Positions 44,486 through 53,914 of a stretch of 64,000 nt of DNA are shown in pieces. Position numbers and translations under genes: made by a program. A model generated the notes under the pieces. That model was not told the origin of the DNA and did not search any database. It saw only the letters and a program-made list of their open reading frames with translations. Source of the stretch: Symsagittifera roscoffensis. Its lineage: Eukaryota > Xenacoelomorpha > Acoela > Convolutidae. Every line of letters begins with the position of its first letter. Positions within the stretch are counted from its first letter, which is position 1. The stretch is from positions 29,934,141 through 29,998,140 of the forward strand of contig NC_087071.1 in assembly GCF_963678635.1 (NCBI RefSeq), in the 5' to 3' direction.

Positions 44486-44909
44486 TCAAGATCGATGTCC
44501 TCATCGCGTGCTGCCTCTGTCAGTGAATCCCCAGAAACCCGAGTGTCACTCAAGATACAGTGCCAGTGGTCATTTACAGAAGTTTGCAGCAGACTTAAGT
44601 TTATCTACCTTCCAAAATTCACAACCATATAAAAATTCCACACTATCGCTAAACAGCAATCAAAATCTGCACACATCTGCACCTATGAATTCTCGCTTTT
44701 TAAGCGTGTAATTTAAAATTTCTTTTGTCCTATTCAATCAGGAAATTGTCATGCAGCATTTTGATTTATATATTAGATAAATCATATTAATAACAATATC
44801 TCATTTGCTAAAATTTCTTTTTGGTGAACCCAGATTTCATCCGAGTTCACCCTCGAGCCCCCTCCCTCTCAAGACTCAAGACTCTAGAATTTCCTTTTGA
44901 GCCACCAGC

Positions 44910-45341
44910 TCACCTCCTGTTCTTCGCCCTCGAGGTACCAGACCCAGATATATGTGACACTGTGATCTGTTTCAATAGTGCCTCTTCATCATCGGAGCTG
45001 ATCACAATCTCCTCCCAAGCCTTCAGCTGTTCATAGGATCGCATCCACTCCCTTTGCTCCTGCAATCTCTTCGCTTGATTCGGTAAGCTCTTCACCTTCG
45101 ACTCCCGGTTCAAACAGAAGGAATTGTGAAGACTCAGGCTTACATTCTTTGCCAGGTCCTCCTCTAGTATCGACTCCCCTGCTCTAGTGTTGTTTCTGGA
45201 TACTCTACCCACTCTTTTCCACCCCGTCGTGATCGAATTTCGATGGGTCAGCAGAGGTCTCTTGAAGGCATCTGGTCCTATCTCGGGCTGGAACTGTGGA
45301 TATTCCTTTTGATGTTTCCTCATGTGATCATTCGTTGCCAC
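44910..45341 (-). CDS. Module G, last part with acidic tail, element 2
   Basis: 143 codons. The first part (FQPEIGPDAFKRPLLTHRN, then LSLHNSFCLNRES) aligns with the end of element 1 module G and with the relic near 11680. The tail is extra: a helical QAKRLQEQREWMRSYEQLKAWEE, then EEIVISSDDEEALL and a basic end (SRAKNRR). IVIS followed by SDDEE resembles a SUMO-interacting motif. It is separated from the preceding ORF by a short frame-broken gap and was probably one protein with it. Confidence 0.6.
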   Translation of the reverse strand: MATNDHMRKHQKEYPQFQPEIGPDAFKRPLLTHRNSITTGWKRVGRVSRNNTRAGESILEEDLAKNVSLSLHNSFCLNRESKVKSLPNQAKRLQEQREWMRSYEQLKAWEEIVISSDDEEALLKQITVSHISGSGTSRAKNRR

Positions 45342-45386
45342 GTATAACCAGGACGTTAATGTCGCACGAAACCAAGGAAAGAACCT

Positions 45387-46785
45387 TTAGCGGCTCCACA
45401 CGTGTCTGACTTCCATTGGTATGGCGAACACCTTGCATGCGGCCTCGAACAACTCAAGTCTCCTGCTGTAATCTATCGCGTGAATCGACTCTGCCGTTGG
45501 CGTCTTCGATTCCCGACACTCTGCTATATTTTTTTCAATCCATTGTAGAGCCAGCATCGTGCTCACCACCAAGATGTCTCAGCGACCTGATTTCCTCTAC
45601 ATCCCAGATCAGGCAGAGATTGGCGTGGTCTGGGTACCACACTGTTTGCGCCAGACAGTGGCATGGACAATCCCCATGTGTGAGGTCGATGCTCCTAAGA
45701 TTGCGTTCTCCCGAGGCTTCTAGGAGAGGCTCAAGTTCCATCATTTTCTCGTGTATCACGTCGATCTCTTCCAAGTTTGGAGCACCAACCATGGGTTTCC
45801 CGATCACGTTTTGTCTCTCGTGGTCACTTGTGTTTTCACCCTCCATACCTAGAAGTTCTTCACCCCAGATTTCACTCAAGTCGTCCCTCTGTTCTTTCGG
45901 CACTGTTCCTCGGATCTTCCTCAACAGCTTGTGTGAATTATGCGACATCCGAGCCGGTCTTACGCATTTGGACACTGAGAAGGCTTTGTCTATCAATACC
46001 CTTTGGCTGGATACTTCCACCATCGCCATGTGTAATGGATAGTGGCTGCCACATAGGTTGGCCATCACTGACCCCACTAAGGACTTCGCATTTAGAGGCA
46101 GACCATAGGCTTCGCTCATGGGAAATCCCATCTCCGCTTCGAGTCCAACCTTCCAACTCTTGATGTGTTTCTGGGTCACTTGCAACACCCCGGGCCATGC
46201 CTCCACGCTCAACGCGGTCACCAAGTGGTGTTCTGACTCTAGCCTCTCCAGTGACTGGAGACTGCACATTCTTGAGAAGAATCCCAGAGCTGTTGCTAGA
46301 TTCACCGTGGTACTCGCGTAACACTCAGCCACTATCTGTATCTCACTCTTCTCCCTTTCGGTAATGTCTTCAAACCAGTTGACTAGGTCTTCTTTCTGGA
46401 AAGACTGTATCCTGACGCATGATCGTCCATTGCAGGTGTGCTCGCCATTCCCACACGTCGAATCAAGACAACTGCCCGGCTCCATCTTCTTTATCGACCC
46501 TGTTCCACTCGTCACCTCACTCGATTCCTTCACCTGAGGCAGGATCAGTTTATGTACTATACTCAATGTCGCCAAATCTTCATCCTCTGTCAGCGCTAGT
46601 CGCACTCGCTCCGTGACTTCCTCGATCAGGCTCGCATGGGGATGTGGACACCAGGAGGGCCTGAGCAATTTCCACACCACTCCCAGATTCGTGGTCAACA
46701 TGCCGTTCCCGCTACCCATCTTTAGTTCGATTCTTTTACTTGAGCGCGGCACACTTATTACTTCTGGTGTCTTCTCGAGAATCAA
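45387..46785 (-). CDS. Module G, main part, element 2
   Basis: A 416-codon frame (46785-45535) plus a shifted 61-codon piece (45572-45387). The order of blocks equals element 1 and the third relic: PSWCPHPHASLI, then KKMEPGSCLDSTCGNGEHTCNG (Cys-rich, possible zinc site), IQIVAECYAS, LSVEAWPGVLQVTQK, KCVRPARMSHNSHKLL, and GDCPCHCLAQTVWYPDHANLC. The last piece carries LFEAACKVFAIPMEVRHVW, matching LFDTMCRILNIPMEAKKIW of element 1. Unknown function; probably a structural or regulatory protein of the retroelement. Confidence 0.65.
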
Positions 46786-47340
46786 ACCCAGGCTAGGTCT
46801 CTCTCTCTCTCTACAGTGTCTATCTCCACTATCTTCTCTGTCCAGAACTTCAGCAGCTCCGCCACCTCGTAGTTTCTGTGGGCACCTCCGGCTTCCGAGT
46901 CCAAGAAAGGGTTGTACGCCATCCCCATCACTCCAGACACATACTGGTACTCTCCCTTTCTGTTCGGTTTCAAGTACTCTCCTGACGAAGCCAAGTTACG
47001 GTGTACGTCGTGTTTCTCCTCGAACTTCTTGTTTTAGAATCTCCGTATCTCATCTAACTTCCTGTGGCTCTCTAGAGACTGCCTAGAACCATCCTCCTTT
47101 TCTATCCCAGTACTCTGGTACACGTTCAAGATGACTGCTGAGACTCTCCTTTTCCACCGTCTTGCTTCCGATTGCTCTCTGGTGACACGCTAGGATGGTA
47201 CTATCAGTCATTATCGACATTATCCATCTCAAGAAACAGGTAGCATCTTTCCTCCTTGCCAGACTCAAGTCTGAGTTATCCCTAGCAACGTGTTGCATCA
47301 GTACTCGATACACCTCTAGATTCTTGCCTCCCAATTTCAA
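46782..47340 (-). CDS. Block F, element 2
   Basis: Two frames, 47340-47083 (85 codons) and 46994-46782 (70 codons). The second has GEYQYVSGVMGMAYNPFL and EVAELLKFWTEKIVEI, matching block F of element 1. The first has RKDATCFLRWIMSIMTDSTILACH. A short frame-broken stretch lies between them. Function unknown. Confidence 0.5.
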
Positions 47341-47349
47341 CTTATCGTA

Positions 47350-48578
47350 CTAAGTCAGTGTCTCTAACTCTATTCCCAACAGGCTCCACGCGAACATCAG
47401 TTGTCCTGCGGTTCTAATGAAGGGATTCGCCATCAACGGCGATGCCGACGAGGATGTTCTCATCGCTTCTTCAAAATGATCCCTCAACAAGTTCTGCCAA
47501 GTTCTCTTCAGTTGGCTCCCCAATTCCAATTTGTTGATGTCAGCCTCCTGCTGGGTAGCCCAGTTGCGTCGTTTGCGTGACACTCCACTGTCGAGCTTCT
47601 TTAGGCAGTCTTCCAATTCCTGCAATGTTTCCAGGGCCACCCACCACGGTCGGGAGGTGTTCGTCGTTTTATTCTTCTCAAGAGGATCGCTAGTCACTTG
47701 CTTCCCAGTGGCCTGGTGTTCATTTGAGACCCATTCTTTGCCAACGTCCACTTCCCAGGTCTGCCCGCTCGTCGAACCTCGCTTCATTTTTGTCCTCTGA
47801 GGCTTGAAGTCTTCTTCCATTTTTGAGCTGGTGGGGATTTCCATCTCTCTTTCTACGTCGAGCAGTTTCCTTGGCTCGTAGCTACTCTTGTAGGCTGCTT
47901 TCATCCATCGTGCCAGAACCATGGGGGCCGTCTCTCTCAAGTTTTTCTCCGAGACCGCATCCGCTGAAGGACTGCCCAATCCCTCCACGTCTCTCTTCCT
48001 CTTGCGAGACCTCACGTCTTTACTCGGGGGCGTTGTCGTTATCATCACTGATTCGACTTCTTTGTCTCCATCCAACCCTTCCAAATCTTGCCTCCCCCTG
48101 CTCGAGCCTTAAGGATATTAGTACTTTTAATTATTTTATTGTCAGTTTTTTGTTTCAGAGTAGAGCTGCCTTTACATTTGTCTTCTTTGGTCTTCCGTGA
48201 TGCCTTCCACAACTCGACCATCTTGCTCAGCAGTTCTCCTCTAGCTTTCTCCCCCAGACCTGTCCCCATCAGGACAGGCTCTCCGAATTTCACCACCGTG
48301 TCCCACAGCTCCTCCTTGAAATCATCCAATGTGGTCTCGTCATCCACTTCTCGATTAAAATCGCTCAAGAGTTCTCGCCAAGCGTCCTCATCCAGAGTGC
48401 CTAGGAAAGCATCCCTGTTTCCCTCGAAGGTGTTCTTCTCCCTTCTTTCTGCGCTCAGAAAAATCATCCCCATGTTAGGATTCTCGCTCGACAGTGGTAA
48501 CTCTAGATTCTTGCGGGGAGATGAGGTCAGAGGTGGCGTGGCAGTGTCTGCCCAATTTTCTCCACTCAGATCCTTCAA
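47350..48578 (-). CDS. Block E with KRKR patch, element 2
   Basis: Two overlapping frames, 48578-48045 (177 codons) and 48084-47350 (244 codons), joined through a single frameshift in their 40-base overlap. The first has WDTVVKFGEPVLMGTGLGEK; the second has SRKRKRDVEGLGS, a possible nuclear localisation signal conserved in element 1 (AKRKRVEG), and a long charged helical part (LETLQELEDCLKKL). No domain family recognised. Confidence 0.6.
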
Positions 48579-48599
48579 CAGTTCTTGCGTGGTGAACTC

Positions 48600-49301
48600 C
48601 TACTCTGGTGGTTTTTGCTCCGGTGTGTTTCCCACTTCCATATCCTCTCCTGCCTCGCTGAGAGTCTCGTCCATGTTCTCCTCTCCCGATTCTGCTTCTC
48701 TTCTCTCAAGAATCCTCCTGAATCGATCCTCTACAGGACCGCTCCTTTTATCCCCAAGGGTGCCCACCGATAGGGGTGATGGTGTCGCTGGACCCGTTTT
48801 CTTATACTCGGTCGGAGCCACATACAATGGGCCTGCTGCATCCAGCTCCTTCCCCTCCTGTCTCATCTCCACTTGCTCGAGTCCGTAAGGTGCCCGGTAT
48901 CTTCTCGTGGCAAACACCATCTCATCTCCTTTTAGTGCGATGTGCCCTTCCTCCACGATCATACTGCCATCGTCCCACACCGGGAACTTGTTCTCCAGAC
49001 CTGCCCGCTCAAGTGTTCTCAAGGCTTCTCGCACCTCGAATTTCGGGGGCATCGAGCCTCTCATTTTCTTGGCCTGAGTTGTCCATGAATTTATTTTCGC
49101 ATCGCTAGTATGAAAATAAATTGCTGCAGTGTAGCCGATGAACAGGGGATCCCAGCCATCGATGAACTCCCTCTCTTGTTCTTCGGCTGCTGCTCTCGCG
49201 AACAGGGACGGGACCACCAGGGAGCTGTTCATTCCCAGGGTCATTCTCCTCACTGTTGGAAACTCTGGAATGCTTGCTGGAATTCGAAGCTTTTCTTCCA
49301 T
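48600..49301 (-). CDS. Block D, element 2
   Basis: 233 codons. It begins in the overlap with the 610-codon ORF (frameshift near 49275-49300; element 1 reads straight across) and has PTVRRMTLGMNSSLV, DGWDPLFIGYTAAIYFHT and a folded-looking part with FPVWDDGSMIVEEGHIAL. A disordered, Glu-rich tail ends at 48600. Unknown function. Confidence 0.6.
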   Translation of the reverse strand: MEEKLRIPASIPEFPTVRRMTLGMNSSLVVPSLFARAAAEEQEREFIDGWDPLFIGYTAAIYFHTSDAKINSWTTQAKKMRGSMPPKFEVREALRTLERAGLENKFPVWDDGSMIVEEGHIALKGDEMVFATRRYRAPYGLEQVEMRQEGKELDAAGPLYVAPTEYKKTGPATPSPLSVGTLGDKRSGPVEDRFRRILERREAESGEENMDETLSEAGEDMEVGNTPEQKPPE

Positions 49302-51082
49302 GCGGGAATTCTCAAGATCTCTTGTCCACTTGCGGTCAGGGGATTTAGGTTCCAGAACTTGGGGTAGGTTTCGATGGGGCCTTCGCGCTTACCTCCCATC
49401 CTACACTGCAGTTGTCCTCGGAAACTGTATATCACCAACTCCGGATCCTTCACCTTTCCGAAGAGCACCGTGTTGCTCATTTGTGCCCTTAGCACCTCCT
49501 GCTGACACCAAATGAGTGTCGTCCCGTCTAGTATGCTAATGAGGCTCAAGTGAGTCACTGAGTAGCGATAAGCTGTCACCAGAGGATCTGGAAACGCGTA
49601 CGTCACGGCCGGTCCATAAATGCAGGTTACGACCTCCTCTAGCCCCCGCATCATCCCCATGGAGTCCGATCTCATGGCCAGGCACAGGTCTGTTAACAGA
49701 GGCATGCCCCCATTCACTTTCCTCCATTCATCTCGCGTCTTCGGGCTCTTTTCTTCACCAGTCAGGTGCCGGTTTTGCATCAGGAGATACTGCACTAGCA
49801 GCGTCTTTAGTCCGGCAGCACACTTGTACGAATAGGTGTCAATACTCGAGTGTGTTCTTCCCATCGACAGGGGCTCTCCGTATTTCATTAGCCGGTGAAA
49901 TGACATCAGTTCCCCATGGGTTAGAAGCACCAATGCCAAGTACCCGTCAATCCGGAGTGTGTCCACGCGCCGACTGAACATGTACGCTGGGCCCATATTG
50001 AACAGGTACCTTGGGTAAACCAGGTACAGTGCCAACAACAGACTGATGGGCATGTTCAATATTTCCTGTATAAAGGCTCCAAAGATGGTCTCTTTTGCAC
50101 TGTACACTCCAGCCATGAACTCCTTTCCCCAACAAGGACTCAAGAACTCAAGAATCTCGTGATCCCTCCTCGTCCTCAGCTCACCCCTTGCGTGCTCCCT
50201 CCAGAATCCTCCAATCGTGACCTCGTTGGCCGCTGTGACGAACCTGGCCACCGTCATTTCCCTCTTCTCGGCGACTTCCAGCTGCTCCTCAAGAAAATCC
50301 CAGATTTGCTTCACAAGAGGTGGGGCATCCTCTCTTGTCTTCTCCGTGGCGTTTTCCAATCTTGGTGTCAGGAAGGGCCATCTGCCTCTCTCTTGTGTCA
50401 GCCGATACACCATCGACTCCAGCTGCTTCTCCGCTGCGGCCACGTTCTTCCTTTCGTTGCTCGGCCCTCTAGACTTACTGGTGGAGCTTGTGATAGTCAA
50501 CTCAATACTTCGAAACCACAGGCTGGCCGTCAGGTGAGTCACTACTGGATGATCATCCCCTATAACCGGACTGAGCTTGAGTTGCCTGGCAAAGTTTGAT
50601 ATCTCCAGCAAGAGGACCTCGTCCAATACAATGAGGATGTCTGCCAACTCGTAGAAGCCCCTCAACGCGTGGGACACATCCGCCCACGCCGCCGCCAGTT
50701 CTGACTTGCGAAGTCTCAAGTTCGTTGGTTCCAACTCCCGATTGGGAGCTGCCATCAGAATACGCCACCCATTCCCTTCCGCTATCAAGATCAAGATCGC
50801 ATATACAAATTGCAGAGCGGGAGGCATGCTCGCGTACCCAGGGGACGTCGTGAACACTACTTTTGTCTTGGAGCCAAATCGTGAGGCAACGTTCTCTTGT
50901 ACCTCGTTCATTGCTGCAAATAACGTCTGGATAGCTTCCCAGATCCTCTTCGGTGCTGGTTCATCACCCTTGAGCTGCTCAAAAAACCCTGTCGCATGCA
51001 AGTGATCATTCATTCCTGCAAACAGTAGTAGCTCGGGCTCGCAAGGCATCTCCGATTTTATTGCTACCACCAAGGTTAACAT
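49250..51082 (-). CDS. Blocks B and C, 610-codon ORF of element 2
   Basis: The largest uninterrupted downstream ORF. Residues about 15-40 contain LLLFAGMNDHLHATGFFEQL. Residues 70-170 have VVFTTSPGYASMPPALQFVYAI, PAAWADVSHAL-like and LLLEISNFARQLKLSPVIGDDHPVV segments. Residues 330-610 are block C: a hydrophobic MPISLLLALYLVYPRYLF, GGMPLLTDLCLAMRSD, CIYGPAVTYAFPD and TLIWCQQEVL. The hydrophobic stretch is the best candidate for a membrane segment, but charged residues nearby argue for a buried helix. Conservation with the old element 1 is high through the whole length. No known family recognised. Confidence 0.7.
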   Translation of the reverse strand: MLTLVVAIKSEMPCEPELLLFAGMNDHLHATGFFEQLKGDEPAPKRIWEAIQTLFAAMNEVQENVASRFGSKTKVVFTTSPGYASMPPALQFVYAILILIAEGNGWRILMAAPNRELEPTNLRLRKSELAAAWADVSHALRGFYELADILIVLDEVLLLEISNFARQLKLSPVIGDDHPVVTHLTASLWFRSIELTITSSTSKSRGPSNERKNVAAAEKQLESMVYRLTQERGRWPFLTPRLENATEKTREDAPPLVKQIWDFLEEQLEVAEKREMTVARFVTAANEVTIGGFWREHARGELRTRRDHEILEFLSPCWGKEFMAGVYSAKETIFGAFIQEILNMPISLLLALYLVYPRYLFNMGPAYMFSRRVDTLRIDGYLALVLLTHGELMSFHRLMKYGEPLSMGRTHSSIDTYSYKCAAGLKTLLVQYLLMQNRHLTGEEKSPKTRDEWRKVNGGMPLLTDLCLAMRSDSMGMMRGLEEVVTCIYGPAVTYAFPDPLVTAYRYSVTHLSLISILDGTTLIWCQQEVLRAQMSNTVLFGKVKDPELVIYSFRGQLQCRMGGKREGPIETYPKFWNLNPLTASGQEILRIPAWKKSFEFQQAFQSFQQ

Positions 51083-51380
51083 CTGGTTTAGCTCCGCTCC
51101 CGGTAGTGATTATATCAAAGTTTCCGGCCAAAATAACTTGGGAGAAGTTCCCTAAAAATCCGATCCCGCCACGATGACCACCCTCGCAGCGGCTGGATCT
51201 GCCCTGTCATAAACTGCCAAGGTTTTGGCCAGCTGTGTGTTCCCGCAGGGTTTCCCGTATCTAGGGTCGTCTGCTAATCTCGTACCCTCATACGCGGCGT
51301 CCGGTAGTTCCATCTCCCTCGGGTCCAATAGTTTGTCCACCACCCTCAACTGTGCTGGAGTTGCCAACCTAATCCTGGCA
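51083..51380 (-). pseudogene. Start of block B, fused to RT by deletion, element 2
   Basis: From the deletion junction the frame reads FARIRLATPAQLRVVDKLLD...LAVYDRADPAAARVVIVAGSDF and stops at 51152; another frame continues with GNFSQVILAGNFDII before the 610-codon ORF takes over. Element 1 has the same sequence order (FRLIRAPQVT, FAVYDKAEMRKAKIMIVANSDF). AGSDF followed about 50 residues later by AGMNDHL resembles SGNH blocks I and III. Broken by a stop and a frame change. Confidence 0.55.
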
Positions 51381-52342
51381 AACCTTGTCTGCGTAGCCTT
51401 TGATGAATTCTCTGTAGTAATTTGCAAAACCCAGGAAGCTCATCAATTGATGTTCCGTTTTTGGCGATTTCCATGTTAGAACTGCTTCTACTGCGTCCGG
51501 ATCTGGTCTGATGCCGTGTCTGTCCACCATCCTGCCCAAGTATTTTATCGAATCCTTGAGTATCTCGCACTTTGATGGTTTGCACTTTAGCCCCAACCTC
51601 TTCATACACGCAAAAACCTCGTCAAGTCTCTCAATGTGGTCTTCCAGTGTGGGTGTCGCTATTAACACGTCATCCACATAGAACGTTACCAGATTGCCGT
51701 ACTTCTTCGTCACACCTATTAGCGCGTGTGCCATCAATCGCTGAAATGTGGCTGTGGCATTGCAAAGACCAAACGGCATCCGTTTCCATTGAAACAGACC
51801 CAACTCACAGGCAAACCCTGTCTTTTCCCTGTCCTGCTTCCTGAGTGGTACCTGCCAAAAGGCCGAATCTATATGAGGAGTCGTAAAAAATTTTGCATCA
51901 CCTAACTTCGAGAGGCTCTCATCAATCCTAGGTATGGGATAGGCATCCTTCACCGTGACGGAGTTCAGGTATCGAAAGTCAAACCAAAACCTCAACTGGT
52001 CGCCTTTCTTTTTGGTCATCGGTGATTTGGATGGTTCTATCATGTCATACTCTAGTAGCGTTTCAATCTCCTTTCTACACGCATCCGATTTGTGTGGGGT
52101 CATGCGCCTCGCCCCCTCCCTGTGCGGTATCGCGTTTTCCTCAAGTTCTATTTCATGCTCAACAAAATTACAACACCCGTGGCTGCCTTTTGTCTTGAAA
52201 AAACCTCCTCGTTCCGTTCTAGTACGTCCTTGATGGTTTCGAGCTGTTCGTCCGTTAACTTGCCTCTTAAATGTTCAATTTCCGGTAGAACCGGTTTATT
52301 ACTCTGCATTTCATCTAGTATGGGCCGTTCCGGGAAATTCGA
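51369..52342 (-). pseudogene. Reverse transcriptase of element 2, truncated before RNase H
   Basis: The open frame 52103-51369 has the Ty3-type RT motifs: MTPHKSDACRKEIETLLEYD, FDFRYLNSVTVKDAYPIPRID, FFTTPHIDSAFWQVPLRKQD (the usual LDL is PHI), MPFGLCNATATFQRLMA, FYVDDVLIATPTLEDHIE with catalytic YVDD at 51669-51680, CKPSKCEILKDSIKYLGRMVD and FLGFANYYREFIKGYADKV. The part 52342-52104 is upstream Pol sequence in broken frames (DEQLETIKDVLERNEEVFS). The frame ends at the junction with block B; thumb end and RNase H are gone. Confidence 0.85.
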
Positions 52343-53854
52343 TTAGCTCGATAGCCCATCGTCTGTCTCTGACCTAAGTGACTTCACAAGACCTGATGAA
52401 CCTTTTATTTTCTTCAATCGTCTCAAGATACAAATTTTGTCCCTGTGATTGGGACAATCAACCACTTCATTTTGTTTATGGTTTTCAGTCATTTCATATC
52501 GAGTTTTTACGGGTAAAGCATATCCCAGTTTCCTCCCCCTCTGTATCGTGATTGGTATGTCAAGGGTATTCAACATGACACTCACGCAGAGACCGCTCTT
52601 CGTTATCGAGAAGGATCTTCCTAAAACAGCAGCACTTTGACTATTTGGATTTGGAACTATGCATACCTGCTTGTTGTCACTTAGTTCATTGTAATTTTTC
52701 ATTCGTAAGCTTACGATCGCCGCTTCGTTCGCCTTTAGCCTCACTCTCCTACTCAAGAATACCGGTGCTTTGGTCTCATTTGCCATTATTAAATTTACCG
52801 GTTTGATTGCGTACCTCCTATCCGGGTTCCGTATCCTGAACATTGCGTTGTTTAGATCAATCGCTACATCAAAGTTCCTGATGAAGTCTCTGCCTAAAAT
52901 GAATTGGTCAGACTCATCTAGGTTTTCTACCACAACAAAGCTCATCCACAGGTTGCGTTCCCCTAGATTCAGGGCTATTATCGGCGTTCTGCCCAATACC
53001 CGCAGCGCCCCTTTGTTTGCAGCTGACAACCGTATTCTCGAATCTATCAAATCATTTTTGTTGAAGCCCAACCGTTCCCAAGTTTCGATTGGTATGACAC
53101 TCAAGACCGCTCCCGTATCAAGTAACCCACGTAACTGAGTCCTCTTGCCACTTATGTCGAGCACATGTGCTGTCACATCTGCCTCTGTCCCGATGTGCAT
53201 TGCATCTTCCTCAAGCATGAAGCAGTGTCCAATCGATCTCACTTTCAACTCTTCTTTTCCCACGTAGATTTGCCCTATTAGATCTTCATCACATGTTATC
53301 ATTGTTTTCGTATAGATGTTGATCCCATCTATATTTAGCATCACCTCATGTGGACCATAAGCTTCTGTGTACCTGTTATCAACTCGGACTGACTTGCTAC
53401 CCCCTCTCGTGAGTAGTGCCCTCAATGCTCTAGAAGTCGTTTGTGGGCTTATACAACTCAAGTAATCTGCGTACACATCAATGTGCATCATTGTCTGGTC
53501 ACTTGGTTCGCTCAAGTTTCTCGTTACCTCATGGCCGCCCACAGTGATTATTGACATCATTCTTGCCCCGATCTTTGTTATACCGAATGGCTTCCCCGTC
53601 ACCATCTTTACAGTGTTGCAGTTTCCATTTTTTGACGACCCCGCTACAGCCTCTGGTATTGATTGCGAGCAACTTAATGCTTCGTTAATTTTCTGTCTTT
53701 CGATCTCTTGCTTCAGCCGTTGTTCTATTTCTTTCGCTGCCAGATCCTGTTTCACTTTGTTGATAGCTTCCGCCGCCGCCTTCTCATAATTTATCTCTAG
53801 GGCGTTCCTTGCTGTGGCCTCTGTTGCACTATTAACTTGCGTTACAGCTTTCAC
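52343..53854 (-). CDS. Aspartic protease ORF of element 2
   Basis: 503 codons, uninterrupted. Residues 1-70 are a helical charged part (KVKQDLAAKEIEQRLKQEI). A central part contains MMSIITVGGHEVTRNLSEPSD. The protease core has QLRGLLDTGAVLSVIPIETW with catalytic DTGA at 53108-53119, RLSAANKGALRVLGRTPI, and QFILGRDFIRNFDVAIDLNN. A C-terminal part has VCIVPNPNSQSAAVLGRSF and GLCVSVMLNTLDIPIT. It is the front of Pol; the position after gag and before RT fits Ty3-like order. The ORF lies 60 bases after the gag stop in another frame, so pol expression may need frameshifting or re-initiation. Confidence 0.85.
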   Translation of the reverse strand: MKAVTQVNSATEATARNALEINYEKAAAEAINKVKQDLAAKEIEQRLKQEIERQKINEALSCSQSIPEAVAGSSKNGNCNTVKMVTGKPFGITKIGARMMSIITVGGHEVTRNLSEPSDQTMMHIDVYADYLSCISPQTTSRALRALLTRGGSKSVRVDNRYTEAYGPHEVMLNIDGINIYTKTMITCDEDLIGQIYVGKEELKVRSIGHCFMLEEDAMHIGTEADVTAHVLDISGKRTQLRGLLDTGAVLSVIPIETWERLGFNKNDLIDSRIRLSAANKGALRVLGRTPIIALNLGERNLWMSFVVVENLDESDQFILGRDFIRNFDVAIDLNNAMFRIRNPDRRYAIKPVNLIMANETKAPVFLSRRVRLKANEAAIVSLRMKNYNELSDNKQVCIVPNPNSQSAAVLGRSFSITKSGLCVSVMLNTLDIPITIQRGRKLGYALPVKTRYEMTENHKQNEVVDCPNHRDKICILRRLKKIKGSSGLVKSLRSETDDGLSS

Positions 53855-53914
53855 TGTTTTCGTCGGCAGTTCCGCACTTGATGTTTCTAGATTTTTCGTC
53901 TCAAATCCACCTCG

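Noticed and set aside
45416-46163. Plus-strand frames of 130-270 codons inside element 2
   Set aside because: Antisense shadows of the coding strand; the minus-strand frames align with element 1 and the third relic.
49250-51082. Envelope-like gene in the downstream module
   Set aside because: No signal peptide, no clear transmembrane anchor pair and no glycosylated ectodomain pattern; the hydrophobic stretch near residue 350 looks like a buried helix.
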